Below, piece after piece: positions 1 through 8,529 of a stretch of DNA of 64,000 nucleotides. Source of the DNA: Streptomyces flavofungini (lineage in GTDB: Bacteria > Actinomycetota > Actinomycetes > Streptomycetales > Streptomycetaceae); NCBI RefSeq assembly GCF_014650815.1, contig NZ_BMVR01000001.1, positions 859,125 to 923,124 on the forward strand. Reading direction: 5' to 3'. The stretch's first letter is position 1, and every line of letters begins with the position of its first letter. The translations under genes and the position numbers were made by a program. The notes beneath the pieces were generated by a model. It saw only the letters and a list, made by a program, of their open reading frames with translations. It searched no databases and was not told the origin of the DNA.

Positions 1-2670
1 ATCGAGCCCGCCTGGGAGTCGGCGTTCGACCGCCTGTCGGACGTGGAGCTGACGGCGGCCCTCAGCACCCTCGACACGGACGTCCTGGTCACGACGACGC
101 CAGCGCTGCTCGCCGCCGCCGTCGGCCTCGTACCGCCGCGCGTGCTGACCGTGCACCAGGAGCACCGCCCCACCCAGCGCCGGGGCCGCTCCGGCGAGCC
201 GCTGCTGCTGCACGCGCCGCGCCTGGACGCCCTGGTGACGCTGACCGGGCGGACGCGGGACTGGATCGCGGAGTCCCTGGGGGCGACGGCGCCGGAGCTG
301 GCCGTGATCCCGAACGCCGTGCCCGACGGGTTCCGGCCGCGCGCGGACGGCGAGAGCAAGGTCATCGTGATGGCGGCGCGCCTGACCGGCGAGAAGCGCG
401 TCGACCACGCCATCCGGGCGTTCGCGCGGGTCGCGGAGGCGCACCCGGAGTGGACGCTGCGGATCTTCGGTGGCGGGCACCGCGAGCAGAGTCTGCGCCG
501 CCTGGTGGACGCCTTCGGCCTGCAGGACCGCGTCGAACTCCTCGGCCCCTGCCAGGACATGGCCGCCGAGTGGGCGACGGCGGGCCTGTCCCTGATGACG
601 GCGGGCCACAACGAGGCGTTCCCGCTGGTGCTGCTCGAAGCGCTCGCGGCCGGGGTGCCCGTGGTCGCGTACGACGTGCTCACGGGACCGGCGGAGATCG
701 TGCGCCATCGGGTGGACGGGCTGCTCGTGCCGCCCGGCGAGATCGGTGAACTCGCCGCTGCGATGGACGAGTTGATGTCCGACGACGCGCTCAGGCGCGG
801 GTGTGCGCGGGCGGCCAGGGAGGGGGTGTACGAGCGGTTCTCCTCGGCCGGGGTGACGGCGCTGTGGGAGGAGCTGTACACGCGGCTCCTGGCGGGGCGC
901 GACCGGCCGGAGCGGCTGGCCGGGCGGGCGGACCGGGTCGCGCTCGGCGTGGCGTCCGGGGGCTGCGGGTTCCGGCCGACGGCGCCGCACACCTTCAACG
1001 CGGACGCGTCCGCCGACGAGCGGGCCCGCGAGGACGAGATCATCGCCGCCGCCCCGGAGGGCCGGGTGATCCGTTCCGTGGGCCGCCTCGCCGAGTGCCG
1101 GGACGACGTGCTCGCGCCGCGCATGGCCGAGTGGAACCTCGAAGTCACCGCGGCCGCCCTGGAGTCGCGGCAGATCCCCTACGTCCTGGTGCGCACCGAC
1201 GGCACGGCCCACACCCTCGCCGTGGACGAGGACGACCGCGACCGCGCCCTCAAGGCCCTCGCGGAGCGGCTGCACGGGGAGCCGGTCTACGCCGAGCTGG
1301 TCAATCCGCGGGACGCGGCGCCGGGCGCGGTGTTGGCCGAACGGCTCGACGGGATCGGTGAGTTGGCGGGCGTCAAGGTGTTCCGGCCGGTGACCACGAC
1401 GACGCTCTCGCTGCGCCACGGGGTGCAGCAGGCGTGCACGGTGGCGTTCTGGCCCCGCGTCCGGGGGCCGGAGGGCACCGCCGCGGCGGACTCCCCCGAC
1501 TCCCCGGAGTCCGCAGCCGGGCCCGACGCCACCACCGCGCCCCCCGGGCCCCCGGAGCCGTCCCGGCGCCGCGCCCCCTTCGGCAGCACCCTCGCCGGAG
1601 CCGAGCTGCCGTCCCTCGCCCCCACCGCCCGCCTGCGCGTCGGCGAGCGCGAGTACCCGACCCTCGACGTCTTCACCCAGCGCCTCATGAACGACGCCGA
1701 CTTCCCCGTCGACGCCGTCTACACCTGGGTCGACGACTCCGACCCCGACTGGCGCGCCGCCCGCACCGCCGCGCTCGGCGGCACCCCCGGCGCCCCCGGC
1801 ACCACCGCCGCCGACGCCTCGGCGGACAGCGGCACGGTCCGCTTCCGCAACCGCGACGAACTGCGCTACTCCCTGCGTTCGTTGGCGATGTACGCCCCCT
1901 GGGTGCGGCACGTGTACCTCGTCACCGCCGGTCAGGTCCCGGACTGGCTCGACCGCGACCACCCGGGCCTCACGGTGGTCGACCACCGCGAGCTCTTCGC
2001 CGACCGCGGCGCCCTGCCGACCTTCAACTCCCACGCCATCGAAACCCAGTTGCACCGCATCGAGGGCCTGGCGGAGCACTTCCTCTACTTCAACGACGAC
2101 ATGTTCCTGGGCCGCCCGACGACCCCGGGCACCTTCTTCCTCGGCTCCGGCCTGCCCAAGTTCTTCTGGTCGTCGGCGTCCGTGCCCGCGCTGCCCGTCG
2201 ACGAGACGGACGAGGGCTATCTGGCGGCGGCGAAGAACAACCGCGAGCTGCTGCGCCGCGACTTCGGCCGCACCGCGACGCACTGCTTCCTGCACGTGCC
2301 GTACGCGCTGCGCCGGAGCGTCCTCGAAGAGCTGGGCGAGCGCTACGCCGGCGAGCTGGCCGCGACGGCCCGCGCCCGCTTCCGCGGCACCACCGACCAC
2401 TCCCTGGTGTCGTCGCTGCACCAGCACTACGCGTACCTGACGGGCCGCGCCGTGCCGGGCTCCGTGTCGTACGACTTCGTGGACATCGGCAGCCGCGCCG
2501 ACCACGCCCGGCTCGGGCAGCTCCTGCAGTCGCGGAACAAGACGGCGTTCTGCATCGGGGAGTCGCCCGACAGCGGCATGTCCGACGAGGAGATGGCGCT
2601 GGCCGTGCGGTCGTTCCTGACGGCGTACTTCCCGGTGCGCTCGCCCTACGAGCGCGCCGCCTCGGTCTGA
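1..2670 (+). CDS. GT4 glycosyltransferase fused to Stealth-type sugar-phosphate transferase (5' partial)
   Basis: The reading frame is open to the left edge, so the true start lies outside the window. Numbering from the GTG at 43, the N-terminal half is a GT4 glycosyltransferase with the nucleotide-sugar motif E191-x7-E199. After a Pro/Ala-rich linker (about 480-510) comes a Stealth domain: CR1 with DAVYTWVDDSDPDW around W562, CR2 with RNRDELRYSLRS, and CR3 with FNDDMFLGRP around D685. Stealth proteins transfer hexose-1-phosphate from nucleotide sugars and build phosphodiester-linked glycans. I infer that one polypeptide adds a sugar and then joins repeats through phosphate, as proposed for the PdtA protein that makes polydiglycosylphosphate wall polymer in Streptomyces. 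The TagF-like and GT2 genes that follow support a wall-polymer role. The family is certain; the exact polymer is not. Confidence 0.88.
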   Translation: MEPAWESAFDRLSDVELTAALSTLDTDVLVTTTPALLAAAVGLVPPRVLTVHQEHRPTQRRGRSGEPLLLHAPRLDALVTLTGRTRDWIAESLGATAPELAVIPNAVPDGFRPRADGESKVIVMAARLTGEKRVDHAIRAFARVAEAHPEWTLRIFGGGHREQSLRRLVDAFGLQDRVELLGPCQDMAAEWATAGLSLMTAGHNEAFPLVLLEALAAGVPVVAYDVLTGPAEIVRHRVDGLLVPPGEIGELAAAMDELMSDDALRRGCARAAREGVYERFSSAGVTALWEELYTRLLAGRDRPERLAGRADRVALGVASGGCGFRPTAPHTFNADASADERAREDEIIAAAPEGRVIRSVGRLAECRDDVLAPRMAEWNLEVTAAALESRQIPYVLVRTDGTAHTLAVDEDDRDRALKALAERLHGEPVYAELVNPRDAAPGAVLAERLDGIGELAGVKVFRPVTTTTLSLRHGVQQACTVAFWPRVRGPEGTAAADSPDSPESAAGPDATTAPPGPPEPSRRRAPFGSTLAGAELPSLAPTARLRVGEREYPTLDVFTQRLMNDADFPVDAVYTWVDDSDPDWRAARTAALGGTPGAPGTTAADASADSGTVRFRNRDELRYSLRSLAMYAPWVRHVYLVTAGQVPDWLDRDHPGLTVVDHRELFADRGALPTFNSHAIETQLHRIEGLAEHFLYFNDDMFLGRPTTPGTFFLGSGLPKFFWSSASVPALPVDETDEGYLAAAKNNRELLRRDFGRTATHCFLHVPYALRRSVLEELGERYAGELAATARARFRGTTDHSLVSSLHQHYAYLTGRAVPGSVSYDFVDIGSRADHARLGQLLQSRNKTAFCIGESPDSGMSDEEMALAVRSFLTAYFPVRSPYERAASV

Positions 2671-2676
2671 GCGCCA

Positions 2677-2706
2677 CCGCTGCCCGGGCCCGCGCCCGGG
2701 CAGCGG
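2677..2706. terminator. hairpin between convergent genes
   Basis: A perfect 13-bp stem (CCGCTGCCCGGGC, 2677-2689, with its complement at 2694-2706) and a 4-nt loop sit 7 nt after the stop of the GT4-Stealth gene and 7 nt before the stop of the facing gene. There is no T-tract, as is usual in Streptomyces. It probably ends transcription in both directions. Confidence 0.7.
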
Positions 2707-2713
2707 CACGTCC

Positions 2714-4822
2714 TCAGGACAGGAACACCCGCCGCACCACCCGCTCCGCGGCGCCCCCGTCGTCGTACGGGCAGAACCGCTCCCGGAACGCCTTCCGCAG
2801 CGCCGTCGTCGCCGCCGTGTCCCAGCCGCCGCCCCGGAACAGTCCCGTCAGCTCGTCCTCGGTGGTCGCGAGGGCGCCGGGGGTCTCGCCCGGGTGGCCG
2901 GACAGGAGGTCGAAGTAGGTGCCGCGGGCGAGGCGGTAGGCCTGCCAGTCGGGGGCGTAGGTGACGATCGGGCGGTCCAGGCAGGCGTAGTCGAACATCA
3001 GCGACGAGTAGTCCGTGATCAGGGCGTCGGCGGCGAGGCACAGGTCCTCCACGCGCGCGTGGCCGGTGACGTCGAGCAGGCCGGGATGTGCGGCGAGGCC
3101 CGCGTCGGCGCCGTAGAAGTAGTGCGCCCGGACCAGGACGACCCAGTCGGGGCCGAGTGCCGTCGCGAACCGCTCCAGGTCGAGGCGGGGCAGGAAGCCC
3201 TTCTGGTAGTCGCGGTGGGTGGGCGCGTAGAGGAGGGTCCGCCGGCCGGGGCGCACGCCGAGGTCGGCGCGGATGCGGGCGATGTCGTCGGCGCCGGTCG
3301 TGAAGTACACGTCGTTGCGCGGATAGCCCGCCTCCAGGGCCTGGTACGCGGCCGGGTACACGCGCTCCCACACCTCCGTGGAGTGCGGGTTGGCGGACAG
3401 GCTGTAGTCCCACTGGTCGGTGTGGTCGAGGACCTTCTGGAAGCTGATGCCGTGCGTGCCCGCGGGGTAGCGGCGCTGGTCGAGGCCCATCTTCTTCAGG
3501 GGCGTGCCGTGGTGGGTCTGGAGGTAGACCTGGCCGGGGCGCTTGGTGAAGCCGCCGGGGAAGGAGGAGTTGTTGACGAGGTAGGTGGCGCGGGCCATCG
3601 CCCGCCAGTAGCGCCGCGAGCCCTCGATGACGTACTCGACGCCGGGCGGCACGCGGTGCTTGTTGCGGCTGGAGACGACCCACACGCCCCGGATGTGGGG
3701 GGCGAGTTCGCGGGCCTTGGCGTGGATCGCGGCCGGGTTGCAGCTGACGCCGCGGTTCCAGTAGGCGCCGTAGACGGCGAGGTTCGGGTCGAGGGAGCGG
3801 CGCAGGTCGGCGCGGTAGGTGACGCGCATGGCGCGGGCGCGGACGGACTTCTTGCGCCGGGCCAGGACCGAGCGGACGGTCTTCATCCGGCCGCCCGCGC
3901 GCGCCAGGCCCCGGTAGGTGGCGTACGAGCCGGAGACGAGGGCCTGTTGACGTTCCGTCAGGGGTGCGTGGGCCGCGGGGCGGTGGGCGCGCAGCATGCC
4001 CGCCGCTGCCCGGAAGTACGCGGCGCGGTCGCCCGGCGCGATCCGGCCCGGGTCGTCGAGGACGGCCAGGAGGTGGTCGACGGCGCGCGGGAAGAGCCGG
4101 TCCGTCGCCCCGGCGCCGTCCGTGAACAGTTCCTCGTACCGCCCGATCACCGCGAAGTGCTCCCGCCCCGGCGACTTCGCGAAGCTGCCGCCGCGCCGCT
4201 CCCGCCAGCGCACGCACACCCGGTCGAGCGCGCCGACCCGGTCGCCGGCGGCCAGCGTCGCCCGGTGCACGGGCACCACGTCCTCGTACGCGCCCCTGGA
4301 GAAGGCGAGGCCCCGCGCGGACCAGAAGGACCGCCGGAAGACGCGGTTCCAGGCGGCGACGGTGACGGCGAGGGGGTCGCCCGTGACGTCCTCGCCGGGC
4401 GGCCGGCGGACGGTCTCCCACCAGTCGGTGCGGTCGTGCGCGAAGAGGAGCACGTCCAGGCCGCGGGAGCCGTCGGCGCCCTCCTCCGACTGCGCCAGCT
4501 TCCGGTCGAGCGCCGCGAGCGCCCCCGGCAGCAGCACGTCGTCGCCGTCCAGGAACAGCAGCCACGCGCCGGTGGCGCGCGCCGCCCCCGCGTCGCGGGC
4601 GGGTCCGGTCCCCTGCCGTCGGGTGAGCCGGACGAGTTGCACGCGCGGATCGCGCTGCGCATACTCCGCCGCGATCGCGGCGCAGGCGTCCGGCGAGGCG
4701 TCGTCGACGACGAGGAGTTCGAGGTCGGCGCAGGACTGGTCGAGGACGGACTCCAGGCATTCCCGCAGGTACCCCTGGACACGGTGGGCGGGCACGACGA
4801 CTGAGAAGCGCGGCATGGACAC
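2714..4822 (-). CDS. GT2 glycosyltransferase / CDP-glycerol glycerophosphotransferase-like fusion (TagF-like)
   Basis: This 702-aa protein starts with a GT-A domain (PRFSVVVPAHRVQGYL, then VVDDASPDA and FLDGDDVLL, about 1-230). The C-terminal half is a Glyphos_transf/TagF-like domain. It carries the HHGTPLKKMG motif at H438, where TagF enzymes have a catalytic histidine, and the conserved ITDYSSLMFDYA segment near the end. TagF enzymes use CDP-glycerol (or CDP-ribitol) to polymerise polyol-phosphate chains on lipid-linked teichoic acid at the cytoplasmic face. It is transcribed divergently from another such fusion. Its closest relative in the window appears to be the gene at 23039, with the same HHGTPLK-x-MGLDQ signature. 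A second ATG two codons in is possible. Substrate identity is not visible from sequence. Confidence 0.88.
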   Translation of the reverse strand: MSMPRFSVVVPAHRVQGYLRECLESVLDQSCADLELLVVDDASPDACAAIAAEYAQRDPRVQLVRLTRRQGTGPARDAGAARATGAWLLFLDGDDVLLPGALAALDRKLAQSEEGADGSRGLDVLLFAHDRTDWWETVRRPPGEDVTGDPLAVTVAAWNRVFRRSFWSARGLAFSRGAYEDVVPVHRATLAAGDRVGALDRVCVRWRERRGGSFAKSPGREHFAVIGRYEELFTDGAGATDRLFPRAVDHLLAVLDDPGRIAPGDRAAYFRAAAGMLRAHRPAAHAPLTERQQALVSGSYATYRGLARAGGRMKTVRSVLARRKKSVRARAMRVTYRADLRRSLDPNLAVYGAYWNRGVSCNPAAIHAKARELAPHIRGVWVVSSRNKHRVPPGVEYVIEGSRRYWRAMARATYLVNNSSFPGGFTKRPGQVYLQTHHGTPLKKMGLDQRRYPAGTHGISFQKVLDHTDQWDYSLSANPHSTEVWERVYPAAYQALEAGYPRNDVYFTTGADDIARIRADLGVRPGRRTLLYAPTHRDYQKGFLPRLDLERFATALGPDWVVLVRAHYFYGADAGLAAHPGLLDVTGHARVEDLCLAADALITDYSSLMFDYACLDRPIVTYAPDWQAYRLARGTYFDLLSGHPGETPGALATTEDELTGLFRGGGWDTAATTALRKAFRERFCPYDDGGAAERVVRRVFLS

Positions 4823-4871
4823 CGACCGTAGTCACGCGTACACGCTCTGTCGAAGACCGCGCCTCACTCGA

Positions 4872-4900
4872 TGGGGTGATCGCGAACCTCGTTGGGGTGA
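4872..4900. promoter_or_regulatory. direct repeat in divergent promoter region
   Basis: The 173-bp region between two divergent TagF-like genes holds an 8-bp direct repeat, TGGGGTGA, at 4872-4879 and 4893-4900. The start-to-start spacing is 21 bp (two helical turns), as for regulators binding one DNA face. A TAACGT hexamer at 4961 could be a -10 for the rightward gene. Functional status is inferred. Confidence 0.3.
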
Positions 4901-4995
4901 GCGGCGGCAAAGAAGTTGATCGCGACGGGCAAAAGGTGTGAATACGCCCGTACCAGGTCGTAACGTCAGCCGACTTCTACGAAAGGCCGCTCGCC

Positions 4996-7900
4996 GTGCA
5001 GCCCCGACTCAGCGTCGTCGTGCCCATCTACAACGTCGAGGAGTTCCTGGAGGAGTGCCTGGAGTCGATCGCCCGGCAGACCCTGGATGGAGGGGCCGGA
5101 GGGGACGCCGGGGGCAGCGGTCCCGGTGGGCTCGAAGTCGTCCTCGTCGACGACGGCTCCACCGACGCCAGCCCCCGCATCGCCCGCGCCTTCGCCGTCC
5201 GCGACCCCCGCTTCGTGTACGTCCGCCAGCCCAACGCGGGCCTGAGCGCCGCCCGCAACACCGGCGTGCGGCACGCGAATCCGAACGCCGAGTACCTGAC
5301 GTTCGTGGACAGCGACGACATCGTCCCGCACGACGCGTACGCCCGCATGATCGCGAGCCTGGACGCCAGCGGCTCCGACTTCGCGAGCGGCAACGTGTGG
5401 CGCCTGACCGAGCGCGGCCGGTCACAGGCCTGGCAGTACCAGTGGCTCACCGCGCCGCGCACCCGTACCCACATCTCCCGCGATCTGGCGCTGCTCGCCG
5501 ACCGGGTCGCCTGGAACAAGGTCTTCCGGCGCACCTTCTGGGACCGGCACGGCTTCCTCTTCCCCGAGGGGCGGCTGTACGAGGACACACCGGTGATGAT
5601 CCCGGCGCACTTCCTCGCCTCGTCCGTGGACGTCCTCAGCGACCACGTCTACTACTGGCGGGTGCGCGAGGGCTCCATCACACGGCGGCGCACCGACGTC
5701 AAGGGCGTGCGCGACCGGATCGCGGCCTGCGCGCACGTCAGCGGCTTCCTCGCCGAGCACGCGCCCGAGCTGAAGGCCACGTACGACGTCTCCTGTCTGC
5801 GGGACGACTTCGTGTACTTCCTGGAGGGCCTGCCGATGGGCGGGCCCGAGTACCGGTCGGCGTTCCTCGCGGACACCGCCGAGTTCCTGCGCACCGCCGA
5901 CCCGGCGATCCTGCGGCGGCTTCCCGTGGACCTGCGCGTGAAGTGGCATCTCGTGCGCGAGCGGCGCACCGGTGAGCTGATCGAGCTGCTCGACCGCGAA
6001 CGCCGGGGCGGCAAGGGCGCGTTCGCGGTCCGCGGCTCGCTGCGCCGGTACGCGGACTACCCCGGCGTCGACCGGCTCCCCCGCGACCTCACCCGCCTCG
6101 ACCAGAGCGAACTGCCCGCCGTGGCCAGGCTCGGCGAGGCCACCTGGGACGAGGAGGGGCGGCTGCGGATCCGCGGCCACGCCTATGTGCGCAACCTGGA
6201 GGCGGCGCGGCCCGCGCAGTCGGTGAAGGCGGGGCTGCTCAAGTCGGCGCACAGCAGGGGCCGGTTCAAGCGGGTGCCGACGCGGAGCGTGCCCGCGCCG
6301 GAGGCCACCGAGCGCTCCGGGCAGCGCCTGCACTGCTACGACCTGTCCGGCTTCGAGATGACCGTCGACCCCGAACAGTTGAAGACCGGCGGCCGGTGGC
6401 GGCCCGGGAACTGGCTGCTCGGCGTGGTCGTCGCGGGCCACGGCACCGTGCGGCGGGCCGCCGTGCGCGCGCCGGACGGCGCCCGCACGCAGTCCCTGGT
6501 GCGGGACCTCGGGGACGGGCTGCGCCTGGTGCTCGGCTTCAGCAAGGGGCGGCTCGTGCTGCGGGTGCAGGAGTACGCGGCGCGGGTGGACGGCCACCGG
6601 GCGGACGGCGGTGACGTGGTGCTCAGCGGGAGGCTCACCGGCGCCCGCACGGGCACCGGCACCGGCGCTCAGCGGTCCGGCCCCCGCCCCGGCCCCGCCC
6701 GCCCCAGGTCCCTGCGCCTGACCCACCCCGCCACCGGCACCGCCTTCAGCTACCCGGTCGCCCTCGTCGACGACCGCTTCGAGGCCCGCGTACGCCTCGC
6801 CGACCTGGAGGACGTACCGCCCGCCCCGCACCACGCCCCCGCCCAGGTCGAGCCGCCGCACGGCGACCGCTGGGGCGCCGTCCTCGAACTCGCCGACGGC
6901 ACCACGGTGTCCCCGGCGGCCGCCCTCGACCTGCCCCCCGGCCGCTACGCGACCCGCGCGGGCCGTGAGCTGTGCGCCACCGCCGACGACCGCGGCGCGC
7001 TCGTCGTGGAACTCACCCGGCGCCCCGTCGCGGACCGCGTCGCCTGGGCCGACGACGGCGGCCTCACCGTCGAGGGCACCGCGGCGGAGGCGAGCTGGCC
7101 GTCGGCCGAGCTGGTCCTGCGGCACAGCGGGCGCGACGACGAGGTGACCGTGCCGGTGGAGCTGTCCGGCGGGCGGTTCCGGGCGCGGGTGGCGCCGGGG
7201 GGCGGGGTGCTGCGGGAGGGGCGGTGGTACGCGTTCCTGCGGGAGGTGGGGCACGGCGGGGCGGGGGTGCCGGTGCGGGTGCTCACGTCGGTGGGGGCCG
7301 GGATGCCGGACCACCGGGTCGTCCAGGGGCGGGAGTTCAGCGCCGACCGGCGCTTCGGCGACCGGCTCCTGATCGACGCGGGTTCGGTGCTCGCGCCCAC
7401 CGAGCGCGGCGCGTACCGGCGCCACCGGCTGCGTACGGAGCACTATCCGCGCGAGCGTGCCAAGCGCCTGCGCGACGCCGTCCTGTACTTCGACGGCGAC
7501 TCGCCGCGCGCCGTCCACGAGGAACTGGTGCGGCGCGGCGCCGATGTCGAGCACCTGTGGGTCACGCACGACCAGCAGACGCGGGTCCCGGCGGGCGCGC
7601 GCGGCGTGGCGGAGCACAGCACCGAGTGGTACGGGGCCCTGGCCCGCTGCCGTCGCATCGTCACCGCGGGCCATCTGCCGGACTTCTTCGAGCGCCGCGA
7701 GGGCCAGACCGTCGTCCAGACCTGGCACGGCACCCCCCTCAAGCGCCTCGGCACCGACCTCACGGACACCCTGTACGCCGACCACGGCCACCTCGACCGG
7801 CTGCCCCGCCTCGCCGCGCAGTGGAACGTCCTGGTCTCCCCCAGTGGCTTCGCCACCCCGCACCTGGGCCGCGCCCTCACCTACGACGGCGAGGTCCTGG

Positions 7901-8529
7901 AAGCCGGATCGCCCCGCAACGACGTCCTGTTCGCCGACGACCGCCACAAGGTCACCGAACGCGTCCGGCGCGAACTGGGCCTGGCCCCCGGCAAACGGAT
8001 CGTCCTGTACGCCCCGACCTACCGCGACCACCTCGGCTTCGGCCCCGGCCGCTTCCGCTACGACCCCGCCCTCGACCTGCGTGCCGCCGAGGACGTCCTC
8101 GGCGACGACCACGTCCTGCTCGTCCGCAAGCACCCGCTGACCTCCGGCCGACTCCCCGGCGCCCGCGCCCCCTTCGTCCGCGACGTCACCGGCCACCCCC
8201 GCACCGCCGAACTCCTCCTGGTCGCCGACGTGTTGATCACCGACTACTCGTCCCTGATGTTCGACTTCGCGCACACCGGCCGCCCGATGCTCTTCCACGC
8301 CTACGACCTGGAGCACTACCGCGACACCGTGCGCGGCTTCTACCTCGACTTCGAGACCCGCGCGCCGGGCCCGCTGCTCGCCTCCACCGGCGAGGTCGTC
8401 GACGCCCTGCGCGACCTCGACACCGTCTCCGCCCGCCACCGCAAGGCGTACGCGGCGTTCCGCGAGGCGTACTGCGACCTCGACGACGGCCGGGCGGCGG
8501 AGCGGGTCGCGGACAGGCTGATGCGATGA
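4996..8529 (+). CDS. large GT2 / CDP-glycerol glycerophosphotransferase-like fusion with middle domain
   Basis: The protein is 1177 aa and begins at GTG 4996, 9 nt after GAAAGG. Residues about 1-330 are a GT2 glycosyltransferase (LSVVVPIYNVEEFLEE, VLVDDGSTDASPR, FVDSDDIVP). Residues about 370-790 are an uncharacterised middle region rich in short beta-strand patterns with two Pro/Gly/Arg-rich linkers. Residues about 800-1177 form a TagF-like domain with WHGTPLKRLG (H911) and ITDYSSLMFDF (D1083). TagF-type domains transfer polyol-phosphate from CDP-activated donors. The WHGT variant and the long middle region separate it from the HHGT fusions at 2714 and 23039, so it may act at a different step, such as primer versus polymer. 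It overlaps the next gene by 4 nt (ATGA), which implies coupled translation. Confidence 0.87.
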   Translation: MQPRLSVVVPIYNVEEFLEECLESIARQTLDGGAGGDAGGSGPGGLEVVLVDDGSTDASPRIARAFAVRDPRFVYVRQPNAGLSAARNTGVRHANPNAEYLTFVDSDDIVPHDAYARMIASLDASGSDFASGNVWRLTERGRSQAWQYQWLTAPRTRTHISRDLALLADRVAWNKVFRRTFWDRHGFLFPEGRLYEDTPVMIPAHFLASSVDVLSDHVYYWRVREGSITRRRTDVKGVRDRIAACAHVSGFLAEHAPELKATYDVSCLRDDFVYFLEGLPMGGPEYRSAFLADTAEFLRTADPAILRRLPVDLRVKWHLVRERRTGELIELLDRERRGGKGAFAVRGSLRRYADYPGVDRLPRDLTRLDQSELPAVARLGEATWDEEGRLRIRGHAYVRNLEAARPAQSVKAGLLKSAHSRGRFKRVPTRSVPAPEATERSGQRLHCYDLSGFEMTVDPEQLKTGGRWRPGNWLLGVVVAGHGTVRRAAVRAPDGARTQSLVRDLGDGLRLVLGFSKGRLVLRVQEYAARVDGHRADGGDVVLSGRLTGARTGTGTGAQRSGPRPGPARPRSLRLTHPATGTAFSYPVALVDDRFEARVRLADLEDVPPAPHHAPAQVEPPHGDRWGAVLELADGTTVSPAAALDLPPGRYATRAGRELCATADDRGALVVELTRRPVADRVAWADDGGLTVEGTAAEASWPSAELVLRHSGRDDEVTVPVELSGGRFRARVAPGGGVLREGRWYAFLREVGHGGAGVPVRVLTSVGAGMPDHRVVQGREFSADRRFGDRLLIDAGSVLAPTERGAYRRHRLRTEHYPRERAKRLRDAVLYFDGDSPRAVHEELVRRGADVEHLWVTHDQQTRVPAGARGVAEHSTEWYGALARCRRIVTAGHLPDFFERREGQTVVQTWHGTPLKRLGTDLTDTLYADHGHLDRLPRLAAQWNVLVSPSGFATPHLGRALTYDGEVLEAGSPRNDVLFADDRHKVTERVRRELGLAPGKRIVLYAPTYRDHLGFGPGRFRYDPALDLRAAEDVLGDDHVLLVRKHPLTSGRLPGARAPFVRDVTGHPRTAELLLVADVLITDYSSLMFDFAHTGRPMLFHAYDLEHYRDTVRGFYLDFETRAPGPLLASTGEVVDALRDLDTVSARHRKAYAAFREAYCDLDDGRAAERVADRLMR

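Noticed and set aside
2894..4804. 636-codon open frame on the plus strand
   Set aside because: Antisense to the TagF-like fusion at 2714, with no motif or ribosome binding site.
4961..4966. TAACGT as the -10 of the 4996 gene
   Set aside because: The hexamer fits, but no acceptable -35 lies 16-19 nt upstream, so I mention it only as a possibility.
5422..8439. 1005-codon open frame on the minus strand
   Set aside because: Antisense shadow of the GT2/TagF-like fusion, with low-complexity composition.
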